64,000 nucleotides of DNA from Corynebacterium auris (GCF_030408575.1 NZ_CP047047.1:682001-746000), one strand, 5' to 3'. Counted from the first letter of the stretch, positions 38,195 through 48,154 are shown. Numbers and translations: made by a program. The notes: a model not told the origin generated them from the sequence alone.

Positions 38195-40495
38195 ATGAAC
38201 TCAGATCTCGTTTTGGGCCTTAACCCGCAGCAAGAGGCCGCCGTGACGCACTCGGGCGGCCCCCTCCTTATCGTCGCCGGCGCGGGCTCCGGAAAGACGG
38301 CGGTGCTCACCCGGCGTATCGCTCACCTGCTGCAGGACCGGGGGGTGGCACCGTGGCAGATTCTGGCGATTACCTTCACCAACAAGGCCGCCGCGGAAAT
38401 GCGCGAACGCGTGGGCCAGCTGGTCGGCCCGGACGCCGAGCGCATGTGGGTGGCCACCTTCCACTCCGTGTGCGTGCGCATCCTGCGCCAGCAGGCCCAG
38501 CTCGTGCCGGGGCTGAACACGAACTTCACCATCTACGACAGCGATGATTCGCGCCGCCTGCTCGGCATGATTGCCAAGGACTTCAACCTCGACTTAAAGA
38601 AGTTCTCCGCGCGCACGCTGGCCAACGCTATTTCCAACCTGAAAAACGAGCTGGTGGGGCCCGAGCGCGCGGCCGCGGACGCGGCGCGAACGCGCAACCC
38701 CTTTGAGACGACCGTCGCCGAGGTGTACGGGGAGTACCAGCGGCGGCTGCGCCAGTCCAATGCCCTCGATTTCGACGATCTCATCGGGGAGGTCGTGCGC
38801 ATTTTCGCCGAGCACCCCCAGGTTACCGAGTACTACCGGCGCCGCTTCCGGCACGTGCTGGTGGACGAGTACCAGGACACCAACCACGCCCAGTACGCCC
38901 TGATCCACACCCTCGTGGGCACCGGCCCCGACGCCCCGGAGCTGGCAGTTGTGGGTGATTCAGACCAATCGATCTACGCTTTCCGCGGCGCGACGATCCG
39001 CAACATCGAGGAATTCGAACGCGACTACCCGGATGCCACGACCGTCATGCTGGAGCAGAACTACCGCTCCACGCAGACGATCCTCAGCGCGGCGAACGCC
39101 GTCATCGCGCAGAACGAGGGGCGGCGCCCCAAGAGGCTGTGGACGGACCAGGGCACAGGGGACAAGATCGTCGGCTACGTCGCGGACAACGAGCACGACG
39201 AGGCGCGCTTTATCGCCACCGAGATCGATACGCTCGCCGACTCCGGGGTGCCCTACTCCGACATCGCGGTGATGTACCGCACCAACAACGCCTCGCGGGC
39301 CCTGGAGGACATCTTCATCCGCTCGGGCATCCCATACAAGGTAGTGGGCGGGACGCGCTTCTACGAAAGGCGCGAGATCCGCGACATCGTGGCCTACCTC
39401 AAGGTGCTGTCTAACCCGGACGACACCGTCGCGCTGCGGCGCATCATCAACGTGCCCAAACGCGCCATCGGGGACAAAGCCCAGGCGATGGTGGCGCTGC
39501 ACGCGGAGAACCGCGGCATCAGCTTCGGGGCCGCGTTGCGCGAGGAGGTGCCCATGCTCGCCACTAGGGCGCGCAACGCGATCGATCGTTTCCTTTCGCT
39601 GATGGACGGGCTGCGCGCCGCTCAGGAGGACATGCGCAACGAGGCCACAGGGGAGCCGGACCTGGGCGAGCTGGTCTCGCGCATCCTGGAGGAGACCGGC
39701 TACCGCGCGGAACTGGAGGCGTCCAACGACCCTCAGGACGGGGCGCGGCTGGACAACCTCAACGAGCTGGTGTCGGTGGCGCGCGAGTTCTCCTCCGAGG
39801 CGGCGCTGCAGGTGGCGTACATGAGCCAGGAGGAGATCGATGACGCCCTCTCCGAGGGCGAGCCCATGCCCGGTAGCCTCGAGGCCTTCCTGGAAAAGGT
39901 CTCGCTGGTAGCCGACGCCGACCAGGTCCCCGACACCGAGCAGGGGGTAGTCACGCTGATGACCCTCCACACGGCGAAGGGGCTGGAGTTTCCCTGCGTC
40001 TTTGTCACCGGCTGGGAGGACGGGCAGTTCCCGCACCTGCGCGCGCTGGGGGACCCGGCGGAGCTGGCGGAGGAACGCCGCCTGGCCTACGTGGGCATCA
40101 CGCGAGCGAAAAGGCGCCTATACCTGACCCGCGCCGCGCTGCGCGCCTCCTGGGGGACCCCGGTGACGAACCCGCCCAGCCGCTTCCTCGCGGAGGTGCC
40201 GGATGAGCTCGTGGAGTGGCGGCGCAGCGGCCCAGAGGGGGAGGACGCCGGGAGCCATGACGCGTGGGGGACTCGCAGGCCCCGCAGCAGGCCAGCCGGG
40301 GCGGGCACCCGAGCCAGGGTGAATAAGAACCTCCAGCTCGCGCCTGGGGACAGGGTGAACCACGCAAAATACGGCCTCGGCACCGTGCAGACCGTGGAGG
40401 GGTCGGGGGTGCGCGAGACCGTGACCGTCGATTTCGGCTCGTCGGGGACCGTGCGGCTCATGCTCATCGGCGGGGTGCCGATGGAAAAGCTCTAG
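38195..40495 (+). CDS. pcrA: UvrD/PcrA-type ATP-dependent DNA helicase
   Basis: A 766-residue superfamily 1A helicase. Motifs: LNPQQEAAVTHSGGP (Q), VAGAGSGKTAVLTRRI (I), ITFTNKAAAEMRERV (Ia), VDEYQDTNHAQY (II), VVGDSDQSIYAFRGA (III), EQNYRSTQ (IV), TLMTLHTAKGLEFPCVF (V) and EERRLAYVGITRAKRRLYL (VI). The C-terminal tail NHAKYGLGTVQTVEG is the RNA-polymerase-interacting Tudor-like domain. ATG 38195 gives the conserved start. Roles: nucleotide excision repair and replication restart. The last codon overlaps the convergent peptidase gene at CTAG. Confidence 0.94.
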   Translation: MNSDLVLGLNPQQEAAVTHSGGPLLIVAGAGSGKTAVLTRRIAHLLQDRGVAPWQILAITFTNKAAAEMRERVGQLVGPDAERMWVATFHSVCVRILRQQAQLVPGLNTNFTIYDSDDSRRLLGMIAKDFNLDLKKFSARTLANAISNLKNELVGPERAAADAARTRNPFETTVAEVYGEYQRRLRQSNALDFDDLIGEVVRIFAEHPQVTEYYRRRFRHVLVDEYQDTNHAQYALIHTLVGTGPDAPELAVVGDSDQSIYAFRGATIRNIEEFERDYPDATTVMLEQNYRSTQTILSAANAVIAQNEGRRPKRLWTDQGTGDKIVGYVADNEHDEARFIATEIDTLADSGVPYSDIAVMYRTNNASRALEDIFIRSGIPYKVVGGTRFYERREIRDIVAYLKVLSNPDDTVALRRIINVPKRAIGDKAQAMVALHAENRGISFGAALREEVPMLATRARNAIDRFLSLMDGLRAAQEDMRNEATGEPDLGELVSRILEETGYRAELEASNDPQDGARLDNLNELVSVAREFSSEAALQVAYMSQEEIDDALSEGEPMPGSLEAFLEKVSLVADADQVPDTEQGVVTLMTLHTAKGLEFPCVFVTGWEDGQFPHLRALGDPAELAEERRLAYVGITRAKRRLYLTRAALRASWGTPVTNPPSRFLAEVPDELVEWRRSGPEGEDAGSHDAWGTRRPRSRPAGAGTRARVNKNLQLAPGDRVNHAKYGLGTVQTVEGSGVRETVTVDFGSSGTVRLMLIGGVPMEKL

Positions 40496-41181
40496 GACGA
40501 GTAGGTGTCGATGCCCTGCTCGAGCAGCCATACCTGCGGGTCAACCTGGTTGACGCCGTCGGGCTTGATCTCGAAGTGCAGGTGCGGCCCCGTCGACTGG
40601 CCCTCGCTGGCGATGGTGGCAATCTGCTCCCCGGCGGCGACGCGCTGACCCACCGCGACGCTGTACTCGGCCATGTGCCCGTAGACGGAGACTTCGCCGT
40701 GGTCGTGCTCGATGACGACCCAGTTGCCGAAACCGCGGGCCGGGCCAGCGTTGATCACGGTGCCGTCCATGACGGCGTAGATGGGGGTGCCGAAGTCGTT
40801 GGCGATGTCGACGCCGAGGTGCATCGCCCCCCAGCGCGGCCCGAAGCCGGAGCTGATGCGGCCCGAGGCGGGCAAGATGACGGTGCGCCCGTCGGCGGTC
40901 GCGCCACGCTGCTGCACGACCGTGTTGCCGGGATCCTCGGGCAGGGTGATCCCGAGCCGCTCGCCGATGATGCGGGGGTCATACACCACCTCGTAGTCTC
41001 CGGCCTTCAGCGTCGCTCCGGTGACGGTGATCTTGGCTGCGGCCTTGGCCAGCGCGCTGACGAGCTCCTGCTCGCTGGACACCGGCTCCCCGCCGATATT
41101 GATAGTGAGGGCGTGCGCGGGCGCGATGGTGGTGAATGCGACGGCTAGGGCCGTTGCTGTGGTGAGGAGAATACGCTTCAT
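40492..41181 (-). CDS. Secreted M23-family metallopeptidase/LytM protein
   Basis: A 229-residue exported protein: signal peptide MKRILLTTATALAVAFTTIA to AHA, an N-terminal region, then an M23 domain with GRISSGFGPRWGAMHLGVDI (zinc His and Asp), NWVVIEHDHGEVSVYGHMAE and STGPHLHFEIKPDG (HLHFE). The zinc ligands H..D and HxH are present, so it may be active on peptidoglycan cross-links. It is a paralogue of the next upstream gene. Its stop shares CTAG with pcrA. Confidence 0.88.
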   Translation of the reverse strand: MKRILLTTATALAVAFTTIAPAHALTINIGGEPVSSEQELVSALAKAAAKITVTGATLKAGDYEVVYDPRIIGERLGITLPEDPGNTVVQQRGATADGRTVILPASGRISSGFGPRWGAMHLGVDIANDFGTPIYAVMDGTVINAGPARGFGNWVVIEHDHGEVSVYGHMAEYSVAVGQRVAAGEQIATIASEGQSTGPHLHFEIKPDGVNQVDPQVWLLEQGIDTYSS

Positions 41182-41403
41182 ACGTTCGAGATACCTTTTC
41201 ACTTCAATTGAGCCGTCTACCGCGTTAGAATCTATCGCTCGCTGTGGCGCCGGGCAACGCCTCAGCCAGGGTTTTTGGCGAATGCATGTTCTGTTTTCGA
41301 GTGAAATCCCAGTTCAGCGACCCCGAAACGCAAGTGAAAAATGTTGAAATTGTTACGAATGGTGGGGGTGGTGGGTACCCCCGCCCCCGCGCAGTGTGGC
41401 ACG

Positions 41404-41438
41404 AAAAAACCCCGGCGGCGCCAGCGGCGCTACCGGGG
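41404..41438 (-). terminator. Intrinsic terminator of the second M23 gene
   Basis: On the reverse strand CCCCGGTAGCGCCGCTGGCG and its complement form a GC-rich stem, ending in TTTTTT (41404-41409). Confidence 0.85.
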
Positions 41439-41453
41439 CAGAAGGCGTTCGCG

Positions 41454-42182
41454 TTAGAGCGTGATGCCGCGTTCGGCGAGCCACGGCACCGGATCGATCG
41501 GGGTGGTGCCGTCGGGGTGGATCTCGAAGTGCAGGTGCGAGCCGGTGGAGAAGCCCTCGTTGCCCATGCCGGCGATCTCCTGGCCGGCCTCGACCTGCTG
41601 GCCCACGGTGACGCCGAGGGTGGACATGTGGCCGTAGACGGACACGGCCCCGTCCTCGTGGCGGATGCGGATCCAGTTGCCAAAGCCCTGGGCCGGCCCG
41701 GCGTCGATCACGGTGCCGGAGGCGACGGCGCGGATCGGGGTGCCGATGACATTGGCGATGTCGATACCGTTGTGCATGGCTCCCCAGCGCACGCCGAAGC
41801 CGGAGGTAAAGGTTCCGTCGGCGGGCTTGATGCTCAGCGGGAGGCGGGCGGCGGCGTCGAGCTTGGCCACGATATCGGAGTGCTGCACAGCCTTGTCGAG
41901 CTGCTCGACGAGGTTCTCGACCGGCTTGTACTCGGCGATGGCCAAGACCTGAGGCGCGGCCGCGGAGGCATCGGGCACCGCGCTGCTCGAATCCGAGGCA
42001 AGCTCAAAATCAACGTTAGATTCGACGTTCTTGTCGCTGCTCAGGGCGGCTGCTGCGGCGCCGGAGACGCCAGCGGTGGAAACAGCACCCGTCGTAACGG
42101 CGACGAGCGCGACACGGCCCTTGTTGGGGGACTGCTTGCGGTGCTTTCCGCCCTTGCGAGCCTGCGAAGTCGAAGTGATCAT
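41454..42182 (-). CDS. Secreted M23-family metallopeptidase, second copy
   Basis: A 242-residue paralogue of the downstream gene. The N terminus is basic (ARKGGKHRKQSPNKGRVALV) followed by a hydrophobic export segment and an Ala-rich stretch. The M23 domain has TFTSGFGVRWGAMHNGIDIA, NWIRIRHEDGAVSVYGHMST and STGSHLHFEIHPDG. ATG 42182 follows AGAGG. It corresponds in position to Rv0950c. Probably a peptidoglycan endopeptidase acting in growth or division. The leader region contains a GTTAC-type palindrome. Confidence 0.88.
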   Translation of the reverse strand: MITSTSQARKGGKHRKQSPNKGRVALVAVTTGAVSTAGVSGAAAAALSSDKNVESNVDFELASDSSSAVPDASAAAPQVLAIAEYKPVENLVEQLDKAVQHSDIVAKLDAAARLPLSIKPADGTFTSGFGVRWGAMHNGIDIANVIGTPIRAVASGTVIDAGPAQGFGNWIRIRHEDGAVSVYGHMSTLGVTVGQQVEAGQEIAGMGNEGFSTGSHLHFEIHPDGTTPIDPVPWLAERGITL

Positions 42183-42255
42183 CAATGCCTCTTTTAGATC
42201 GTCCGTAAGGTCACACCGTGGGAGGGGATTGTAACCTTCCTGTTATCTACGAACG

Positions 42256-42266
42256 GTTACTGTAAC
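42256..42266. promoter_or_regulatory. GTTACTGTAAC palindrome upstream of M23 gene
   Basis: A perfect 11-base palindrome (GTTAC-t-GTAAC) about 74 bases before the peptidase start, with a further GTAACC at 42229. Cell-wall peptidase genes of actinobacteria are MtrA targets and MtrA sites contain GTAAC-like half-sites, so this is a candidate, not a proven, site. Confidence 0.35.
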
Positions 42267-42384
42267 GAATCGGTTTCGGTAAGGCAAGCCAGTTGCCAAA
42301 AATATTTCTTCGCTTGCGCGCCGCCGAGTGTTACGGGGGTGTCTTGGGGTCTCTCAGCCCGGCCGAGTGGCACTCTTGGAGGCG

Positions 42385-43812
42385 ATGAGCAACAAGTCGA
42401 GCCCCCGAGCAAGCAGCAACCGGAAAGAACGCACGCGGCGGAAACCCGTCCGCGCCAGCGTTCCCGCCTCCACGCGCCGCCCGGAGCAGCCGAACGCGCC
42501 CACGACGCTGGGGCGCAGGCTGCGTCAGTATCTTCCTTCCATCGTGATCCCGCAGCTCGTGATCGTGCTTATTGTTACGGTCCTCTGCCTCGCTGCGATC
42601 GGGGGAACGGGCGCGCCGATGGCCTACCTACCCGGCTCCATCGGCTCCGCGTGGCTCGCGGTCCACGGGGCGCCGCTGCGTTACGACGGGGTGACTCTCG
42701 GCATCCTTCCCCTCTTGCCCGTTATGGGTGTGATCGCGCTTCTCGCGGCGCGGGTGCGCGCCGCGATTCGTTCACGGGTCAGTGTCGCGGACCTTTTTGT
42801 CCTGGTTTCTCTTACGGCCGCGACCTCCCTGACGCTGAGCGCTATCGCGCTGTTCATGGTCGGCGACGCCTCGACGGTCTACCCGGTCGAGCTGCCCCCC
42901 GTCGCGCCTGCGCTGCTGACGCCGCTTGCTGTTCACGGAGTGGCCTTCGCGGTGGGGATGGGAACAGTTCTGTGGCGGGCGCTCGCACGCCGCTACAAGG
43001 TGCCGGAGTTCGTCGTCGCCTCGGCGCAGTCCGCCTCGCGCTTATTGCCCGTCCTGCTCGGAGCGGCCGGGGCCGCGTTCTTGGTTTGCCTCGCGGCCGG
43101 GCACGAGCGCGTCGGCGATCTCATCGAGGAGTTCCCCGTCTTGTCCACCGGTGGGGCAGTGGCTATCGGCGTGCTGAGTCTTCTGTACCTGCCCAATGCC
43201 GCGGCGGCGGCGCTCGGGGTCCTCATGGGCGGCAGCTTCGGCTACGCGGACGCGGAGGCTTCGCTCTTTGCGGTCGACAACGTCGCCTTCCCGCCGCTGC
43301 CGCTTTTCGGGGCGATCCCAGGCGAGGCCGCCGCCTGGGCGCCCGCGCTCATGCTCGTTCCCGCGGCCATCGTCATCTACTGGGCCGTGTCGCACGTGCT
43401 GCGGGCGCGGGCTTCGCTTCTTTACGTCTTTGCCACGGCCGCGTGGCTGGCGGCCTTTTGCCTCGTGCTCACCCTCTTGTCCGGAGGCGCCGCCGGGGCC
43501 TACGGCTGGGTCGGGGTGAATCCGGGGACCTTCCCGTTGCTAGCCTTCGCGTGGGTGGCGGTGCCGGGAGCGATCGCGTGGGGTGTGCTCCGGGCGCGCC
43601 AGGGGGGCGTCGATAAGCAAGCTGAGGTGGAGGAGCCCGTGGGGCCGGAAGAAACTGGGCCGGAAGAAACGCCAGAGCGAGACGAACCTGAAGTAACAGA
43701 GCCTGAACCGGAGGAGGCGGAAACGGAGGGGACGGAAACGGAAGATGAAGAAGAGGTGAAACCGGAGGGCGGCGGCAGCACGAAGTGGGTGCCCCCTGAG
43801 ACGCAGGGCTGA
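42385..43812 (+). CDS. perM: PerM-like polytopic membrane protein (DUF6350)
   Basis: A 475-residue membrane protein with about nine to ten helices between residues 50 and 415 and a highly acidic disordered tail (EEPVGPEETGPEETPERDEP and onward). It begins with a basic cytoplasmic segment (SNKSSPRASSNRKERTRRKP). Order perM-purN-purH matches Rv0955-Rv0956-Rv0957, where PerM supports cell division under stress. ATG 42385 follows TTGGAGG. Family assignment rests on topology, acidic tail and synteny. Confidence 0.78.
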   Translation: MSNKSSPRASSNRKERTRRKPVRASVPASTRRPEQPNAPTTLGRRLRQYLPSIVIPQLVIVLIVTVLCLAAIGGTGAPMAYLPGSIGSAWLAVHGAPLRYDGVTLGILPLLPVMGVIALLAARVRAAIRSRVSVADLFVLVSLTAATSLTLSAIALFMVGDASTVYPVELPPVAPALLTPLAVHGVAFAVGMGTVLWRALARRYKVPEFVVASAQSASRLLPVLLGAAGAAFLVCLAAGHERVGDLIEEFPVLSTGGAVAIGVLSLLYLPNAAAAALGVLMGGSFGYADAEASLFAVDNVAFPPLPLFGAIPGEAAAWAPALMLVPAAIVIYWAVSHVLRARASLLYVFATAAWLAAFCLVLTLLSGGAAGAYGWVGVNPGTFPLLAFAWVAVPGAIAWGVLRARQGGVDKQAEVEEPVGPEETGPEETPERDEPEVTEPEPEEAETEGTETEDEEEVKPEGGGSTKWVPPETQG

Positions 43813-43833
43813 GGCGGGTCTACACTCAGGTGC

Positions 43834-44418
43834 GTGACTGAACGCGCCGCCATACAAGCTGCCGTCCTCGTGTCGGGTTCCGGCACGTTGCTGCAGGCGA
43901 TCCTCGATAACCAGGGCGAGTCCTATACCGTCGCGCTCGTCGTGGCCGACCAACAGTGCACGGCCCTGCAGCGGGCCGAAAATGCCGGGGTTCCCACGGA
44001 AACGATCGCCTTCGGTGGGAACCGCCGGGCGTGGAACGAGCGCCTGCGTGACGCGGTGGCGGCCGTGTCCCCTGACATCGTCGTCTCGGCCGGGTTCATG
44101 CGCATCCTCGGCCCGGAGTTCCTCGAGCGCTTCGAGGGGCGGCTCATTAACACGCACCCCGCGCTGCTGCCGGCCTTCCCGGGCGCGCACGCGGTGCGTG
44201 ACGCTATGGCGTACGGGGTGAAAGTCACCGGAACCACCGTCCACTACATCGACGAGGGCGTGGACACCGGGGAGATCATCGCCCAGAAGGCGGTGGAGGT
44301 GCTCGACGGGGACACCCAGGAGCAGCTCCACGAACGAATCAAGCAACACGAGCGCGCGCTGATTGTCGATGTCCTGCGGCGCGCGACCATCAACGACGGA
44401 AAGGTCACGTTCCCATGA
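43834..44418 (+). CDS. purN: Phosphoribosylglycinamide formyltransferase
   Basis: A 194-residue PurN transferring formyl from 10-formyl-THF to GAR. Motifs: [17 protein letters not shown], the catalytic Asn/His in [21 protein letters not shown] (in parts) and the Asp in [22 protein letters not shown] -10-like TACACT (43820-43825) lies 8 bases before GTG 43834, so leaderless initiation is likely. It overlaps purH by 4 bases (ATGA). Confidence 0.95.
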   Translation: MTERAAIQAAVLVSGSGTLLQAILDNQGESYTVALVVADQQCTALQRAENAGVPTETIAFGGNRRAWNERLRDAVAAVSPDIVVSAGFMRILGPEFLERFEGRLINTHPALLPAFPGAHAVRDAMAYGVKVTGTTVHYIDEGVDTGEIIAQKAVEVLDGDTQEQLHERIKQHERALIVDVLRRATINDGKVTFP

Positions 44419-45941
44419 CGGAAAACCGCATCGCCATCAAGCGCGCACTGGTCAGCGTCTACGACAAGACCGGCGTGGACGCGCTCGCCCGCGCCCTCGG
44501 CGAGGCGGGGGTGGAGATCGTCTCCACGGGCTCCACAGCCAGGCGCATCGCCGAGGCCGGGGTCGCGGTGACGGAGGTGGCCGACATCACGGGCTTCCCC
44601 GAGGTTCTGGAGGGGCGGGTGAAAACGCTGCACCCCGCAGTCCACGCTGGCATCCTCGCCGACTTGCGTAAGGATGATCACGCCGCGCAGCTGCGGGAGC
44701 TCGGCATCGAGCCCTTCCAGCTCGTGGTGGTCAACCTGTACCCCTTCGAGGAGACCGTGGCTTCCGGTGCCAGCTTCGACGAATGCGTCGAGCAGATCGA
44801 CATCGGGGGCCCGTCGATGGTGCGCGCCGCGGCAAAGAACCACCCCTCGGTGGCCATCGTCACCTCCCCGCAGCAGTACGGCGACCTCGAAGAGGCCATT
44901 GCGGCCGGCGGCTTCACCGCCGAACAGCGCCGCGTTCTCGCGGCACAGGCGTTCGCGCACACCGCGGACTACGACGCCGCCGTCTCCGACTGGATGGAGG
45001 AGCAGCTCGACGCCGAGGACTCCGGCGAGCTGCGCTACGGGGAGAACCCCCACCAAAGCGCGCGCCTTATCAACGAGGGCTGGGGGCTTGCCGACGCCCT
45101 CCAGCACGGCGGCAAGGAGATGAGCTACAACAACTACCAGGACGCGGACGCGGCCTGGCGGGCGGCGTGGGACCACGAGCGCGCCTGCGTGGCCATCATC
45201 AAGCACGCCAACCCCTGCGGTGTCGCCGTGTCCGACGGCTCCATCGCGGAGGCGCACCGCAAGGCCCATGCCTGCGATCCCGTCTCCGCCTACGGCGGGG
45301 TTGTCGCCGCCAACCGTGAGGTCACCCTGGAGATGGCGCGCCAGATCAAGCCGATCTTCACCGAGGTCATCCTCGCTCCTTCGTACGCCCCGGAGGCCCT
45401 CGAGCTTCTGAAGGAGAAGAAGAACCTGCGGATCCTCGAGGTCGAGCCGGAGCGCTCGCACGAGGAGATCCGCCAGATCTCCGGCGGGTTCCTTGTCCAG
45501 GAGCGCGACACGTATCAGGCCGAGAGCGACGACCCGGCGAGCTGGACCCTGGCCGCCGGCGAGCCGGCCAGCCCCGAGTGCCTCGCGGAGCTCGAGTTCG
45601 CCTGGCGCGCGGTGCGCTGCGTGAAGTCCAACGCGATCCTCATTGCCTCGGACAACGCCTCCGTGGGCATCGGCATGGGCCAGGTAAACCGCGTCGATTC
45701 CGCGAAGCTCGCCGTCGAGCGCGCCAATACCCTCGACGCGGGCCGCAACCGCACCAGCGGAGCGGTCGCCGCCTCCGACGCCTTCTTCCCCTTCGCGGAC
45801 GGCTTCCAGGTGCTTGCCGACGCCGGCATCACCGCCGTGGTCCAGCCCGGCGGCTCCATTCGCGACGACGAGGTCATTGCCGCCGCCAAGGAGGCGGGCG
45901 TGACCATGTATCTCACCGGGACTCGTCATTTTAGCCACTAG
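44415..45941 (+). CDS. purH: Bifunctional AICAR transformylase/IMP cyclohydrolase
   Basis: A 508-residue enzyme for the last two steps of IMP synthesis. The N-terminal cyclohydrolase domain has [32 protein letters not shown] and [18 protein letters not shown]. The transformylase domain has [41 protein letters not shown] and [19 protein letters not shown], ending [19 protein letters not shown]. Length and order are normal. Translationally coupled to purN. Confidence 0.96.
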   Translation: MTENRIAIKRALVSVYDKTGVDALARALGEAGVEIVSTGSTARRIAEAGVAVTEVADITGFPEVLEGRVKTLHPAVHAGILADLRKDDHAAQLRELGIEPFQLVVVNLYPFEETVASGASFDECVEQIDIGGPSMVRAAAKNHPSVAIVTSPQQYGDLEEAIAAGGFTAEQRRVLAAQAFAHTADYDAAVSDWMEEQLDAEDSGELRYGENPHQSARLINEGWGLADALQHGGKEMSYNNYQDADAAWRAAWDHERACVAIIKHANPCGVAVSDGSIAEAHRKAHACDPVSAYGGVVAANREVTLEMARQIKPIFTEVILAPSYAPEALELLKEKKNLRILEVEPERSHEEIRQISGGFLVQERDTYQAESDDPASWTLAAGEPASPECLAELEFAWRAVRCVKSNAILIASDNASVGIGMGQVNRVDSAKLAVERANTLDAGRNRTSGAVAASDAFFPFADGFQVLADAGITAVVQPGGSIRDDEVIAAAKEAGVTMYLTGTRHFSH

Positions 45942-45945
45942 AGCA

Positions 45946-46752
45946 ATGCGCCGGGCCGCCTGCCTCATCGCCGCCCTCGTGGTGGCGGGATGCAGCCCGG
46001 CCCCCGATAGCGCACCCGAGCAGCCGGCCATCGAGACCCTGCGCGTCAGCGTACCCAACGTGTGGGACCCGGACGTGGTAGCGAGCCTGCACGATCTCAT
46101 GGACAACCTGGAGACCGAATACGGCGGGACGGTGGGTATCGCCATCGCGGGGCCGGGCAGCGTTTTGTCGTGGGGGGATAACACCCCGCAGGCGGCATGG
46201 TCGACGATCAAGGTGCCCATCTCCATCGCCGCCTACGAAGAAGACCCGGAGTTCGCCGAGGAATTGGCGCCCGACGCGCTGACGATCTCGGACAACGACG
46301 CGGCCTGGACCCTCTGGGACGGGCTGAGCGAGGGCGCAGTGGACCGCGTCCTGTACGACGCCAACGTGGGAATGGAGAACTCGGTCCAGGAGCCGCTCGG
46401 GGCCATGGAGTTTACGGTGAGCCAGCAGGCGACTCTCGCGGCGAACCTGCCCTGCATCGACGGCGCGCAGCGCGTTCTCGAGCTGATGGGCGAAATCACC
46501 GAGGAGCAGGCCTACGGGCTGGGCCGGATCGAGGGAGCGGAGTTCAAGGGGGGTTGGGGCGACGACGAGGACGGCAATTACCTCGTGCGCCAACTCGGCC
46601 TGCTCCCTCACCCGAACGGCGGGCAGATCGCCGTCGCGCTTGTCGTGGCGCCAGAATCGGGAGGCTATGACGACGCACAGGCCATGGCCGACGAAATCGC
46701 GGCGCGCCTGGACGTGGTGCGCGAGGCGCTGCCCGTGGTCCGCTGCGGCTAG
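45946..46752 (+). CDS. Beta-lactamase-like serine hydrolase lipoprotein
   Basis: A 268-residue lipoprotein: short signal MRRAACLIAALVVAGC with lipobox VAGC, then a class A beta-lactamase/penicillin-interacting fold. The STIK (SxxK) nucleophile motif is in AAWSTIKVPISIAAY; SDND matches the SDN motif; EFKGGWG matches the KTG box with Gly for Thr. It may be a peptidase or beta-lactamase. Starts 5 bases after purH. Its stop overlaps the convergent amtR stop at CTAG (46749-46752). Confidence 0.75.
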   Translation: MRRAACLIAALVVAGCSPAPDSAPEQPAIETLRVSVPNVWDPDVVASLHDLMDNLETEYGGTVGIAIAGPGSVLSWGDNTPQAAWSTIKVPISIAAYEEDPEFAEELAPDALTISDNDAAWTLWDGLSEGAVDRVLYDANVGMENSVQEPLGAMEFTVSQQATLAANLPCIDGAQRVLELMGEITEEQAYGLGRIEGAEFKGGWGDDEDGNYLVRQLGLLPHPNGGQIAVALVVAPESGGYDDAQAMADEIAARLDVVREALPVVRCG

Positions 46753-47426
46753 GAGCCGGCCTCCTGGACCTGCGAAACGAGGTCCAAAGTGCGCATGCCG
46801 CGATTGTCGGGCAGGTCGGCGTGGAGGACGTCAAGCACCGCGTCTGCGATCATGACCGAGGGGGCGGGCAGGGCGTCGTCGACAAGCGGAAAGGGGGCTT
46901 TGCCCGTGTTGTCGCGCATCTCGACGGCGGAGAGCGTCATGTGGAAGGGAAGCTCGATGCGTGGGTCGTCGTCGCCGACGATGGAAGCGGCGAGGTCGCG
47001 GAAGATTCCCTCGAGCTCGGCGCGGGCCTCGTGGTAGGCGTTGAACTCCGGCGAGACGGCAATGGGCAATTGATAGAGCCTGCCGATGTTCCAATTGGAG
47101 GAAAGCAGGATTCGTGTCTCCGCGGCGACAAGTGCCCACAGCTTGAGCGCCGGTGACTCGTCCGACTTCGCCAAATCGGAGGCGAGATCGAGGGAGGGCT
47201 GGACGGTGCCCATGAGCAGCGTGAGGAAGATGTCGGCCTTGGAGGGGAAGTGGTAGTACAGCGAGGCCTGGCGGATGCCGACAGCCTCGGCGATCTGGTG
47301 CGTCGACGTCGTGGCGAAGCCCTGGGTGGTGAAGAGCTCCGATGAGGCGTCGAGGATTTCCTCTCGCGCCGTTGTGCCCCGGCGCCGCGGGCTGTTTTTC
47401 CTCGGCCGACCGACCGATTTGGCCAT
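46749..47426 (-). CDS. amtR: AmtR, TetR-type master regulator of nitrogen control
   Basis: A 225-residue TetR repressor. The DNA-binding domain is REEILDASSELFTTQGFATT, STHQIAEAVGIRQASLYYHF then PSKADIFLTLL, almost the sequence of C. glutamicum AmtR; the preceding GRPRK and later NIGRLYQLPI and ELPFHMTLSAVEMR also match. It lies between purH and the rpsR operon as in C. glutamicum. AmtR represses ammonium uptake and assimilation genes and is released by adenylylated GlnK. ATG 47426 gives the conserved MAKSVGRPRK start. Confidence 0.92.
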   Translation of the reverse strand: MAKSVGRPRKNSPRRRGTTAREEILDASSELFTTQGFATTSTHQIAEAVGIRQASLYYHFPSKADIFLTLLMGTVQPSLDLASDLAKSDESPALKLWALVAAETRILLSSNWNIGRLYQLPIAVSPEFNAYHEARAELEGIFRDLAASIVGDDDPRIELPFHMTLSAVEMRDNTGKAPFPLVDDALPAPSVMIADAVLDVLHADLPDNRGMRTLDLVSQVQEAGS

Positions 47427-47467
47427 CGCTGAGCCTGCCTTCCTCAATTCCAACCTGTTCACCAAAA

Positions 47468-47489
47468 GGTACACGAGCACGGTACACGA
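47468..47489. repeat. Direct repeat in the amtR promoter region
   Basis: GGTACACGA occurs at 47468-47476 and again at 47481-47489, a 13-base period, upstream of amtR. The pattern could bind a regulator in tandem; no regulator is identified. Confidence 0.4.
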
Positions 47490-47506
47490 CCGGCAGGCGC
47501 GGGTAC

Positions 47507-47540
47507 GAAAACACCCGCCCCGGATTTAGTGGGGCGGGTG
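47507..47540 (-). terminator. Terminator of the rpmB-rpmG-rpsN-rpsR operon
   Basis: CACCCGCCCC (47512-47521) and GGGGCGGGTG (47531-47540) form a 10-bp stem; read on the reverse strand it is followed by TTTT (47507-47510), 38 bases after the rpsR stop. Confidence 0.88.
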
Positions 47541-47577
47541 GGTCGAAAGACTCTACGCTGTTATCGTCAACCGAGTC

Positions 47578-47829
47578 TTAGCGGCTGGTGAACGGCAGAA
47601 GAGCCATCTCGCGGGCGTTCTTCACCGCGGTGGACACCTGGCGCTGCTGCTGCGGCGTCAGGCCGGTCACGCGGCGGGAACGGATCTTGTGACGGTCGGA
47701 GATAAAAAGACGCAGGGTCTCAATATCCTTGTAGTCAACCTGCTCGATGCCCTTGGCCTTGAGCGGGTTCTTCTTCGGGCGGCGGGACTGCTCCATGCGC
47801 GCCCTGCGGTGGTTGTTGTTGCGCTTCAT
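47578..47829 (-). CDS. rpsR: Ribosomal protein bS18
   Basis: An 83-residue small-subunit protein with the conserved core [40 protein letters not shown] and [10 protein letters not shown]. It lacks Cys. ATG 47829 is set by the typical MKRNNNHRR start; the frame is open further upstream without family similarity. It is the last gene of a four-gene ribosomal operon with S14, L33 and L28. Confidence 0.95.
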   Translation of the reverse strand: MKRNNNHRRARMEQSRRPKKNPLKAKGIEQVDYKDIETLRLFISDRHKIRSRRVTGLTPQQQRQVSTAVKNAREMALLPFTSR

Positions 47830-47845
47830 AGTTTCAGGCTCCTCC

Positions 47846-48151
47846 TTACCACGAAGACTTGCGGACGCCCGGCAGCTCACCGCGGTGAGCCATCTCGCGC
47901 ATGCGGACACGGGACAGGCCGAACTTACGGAGGTAACCGCGCGGGCGACCATCGTGGGAATCGCGGTTGCGGACGCGCACCGGGGAGGCGTCACGCGGCT
48001 GGCGGTTCAGCTCGAACTGTGCATCGAGACGATCCTCGTCGGAGGTCTCGGGGTTACGGATGATCGCCTTGAGCTCAGCGCGGCGCTCCGCGTAGCGAGC
48101 GACGATCTCCTTGCGCTTCTCGTTCTTGGCGATCTTAGACTTCTTAGCCAT
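47846..48151 (-). CDS. rpsN: Ribosomal protein uS14, zinc-free long form
   Basis: A 101-residue S14 starting [20 protein letters not shown]. Conserved: [20 protein letters not shown] and [20 protein letters not shown]. It has no Cys residues, so it is the zinc-independent long paralogue, not the short CxxC form. It lies four bases after rpmG. Confidence 0.95.
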   Translation of the reverse strand: MAKKSKIAKNEKRKEIVARYAERRAELKAIIRNPETSDEDRLDAQFELNRQPRDASPVRVRNRDSHDGRPRGYLRKFGLSRVRMREMAHRGELPGVRKSSW

Positions 48152-48154
48152 AAA

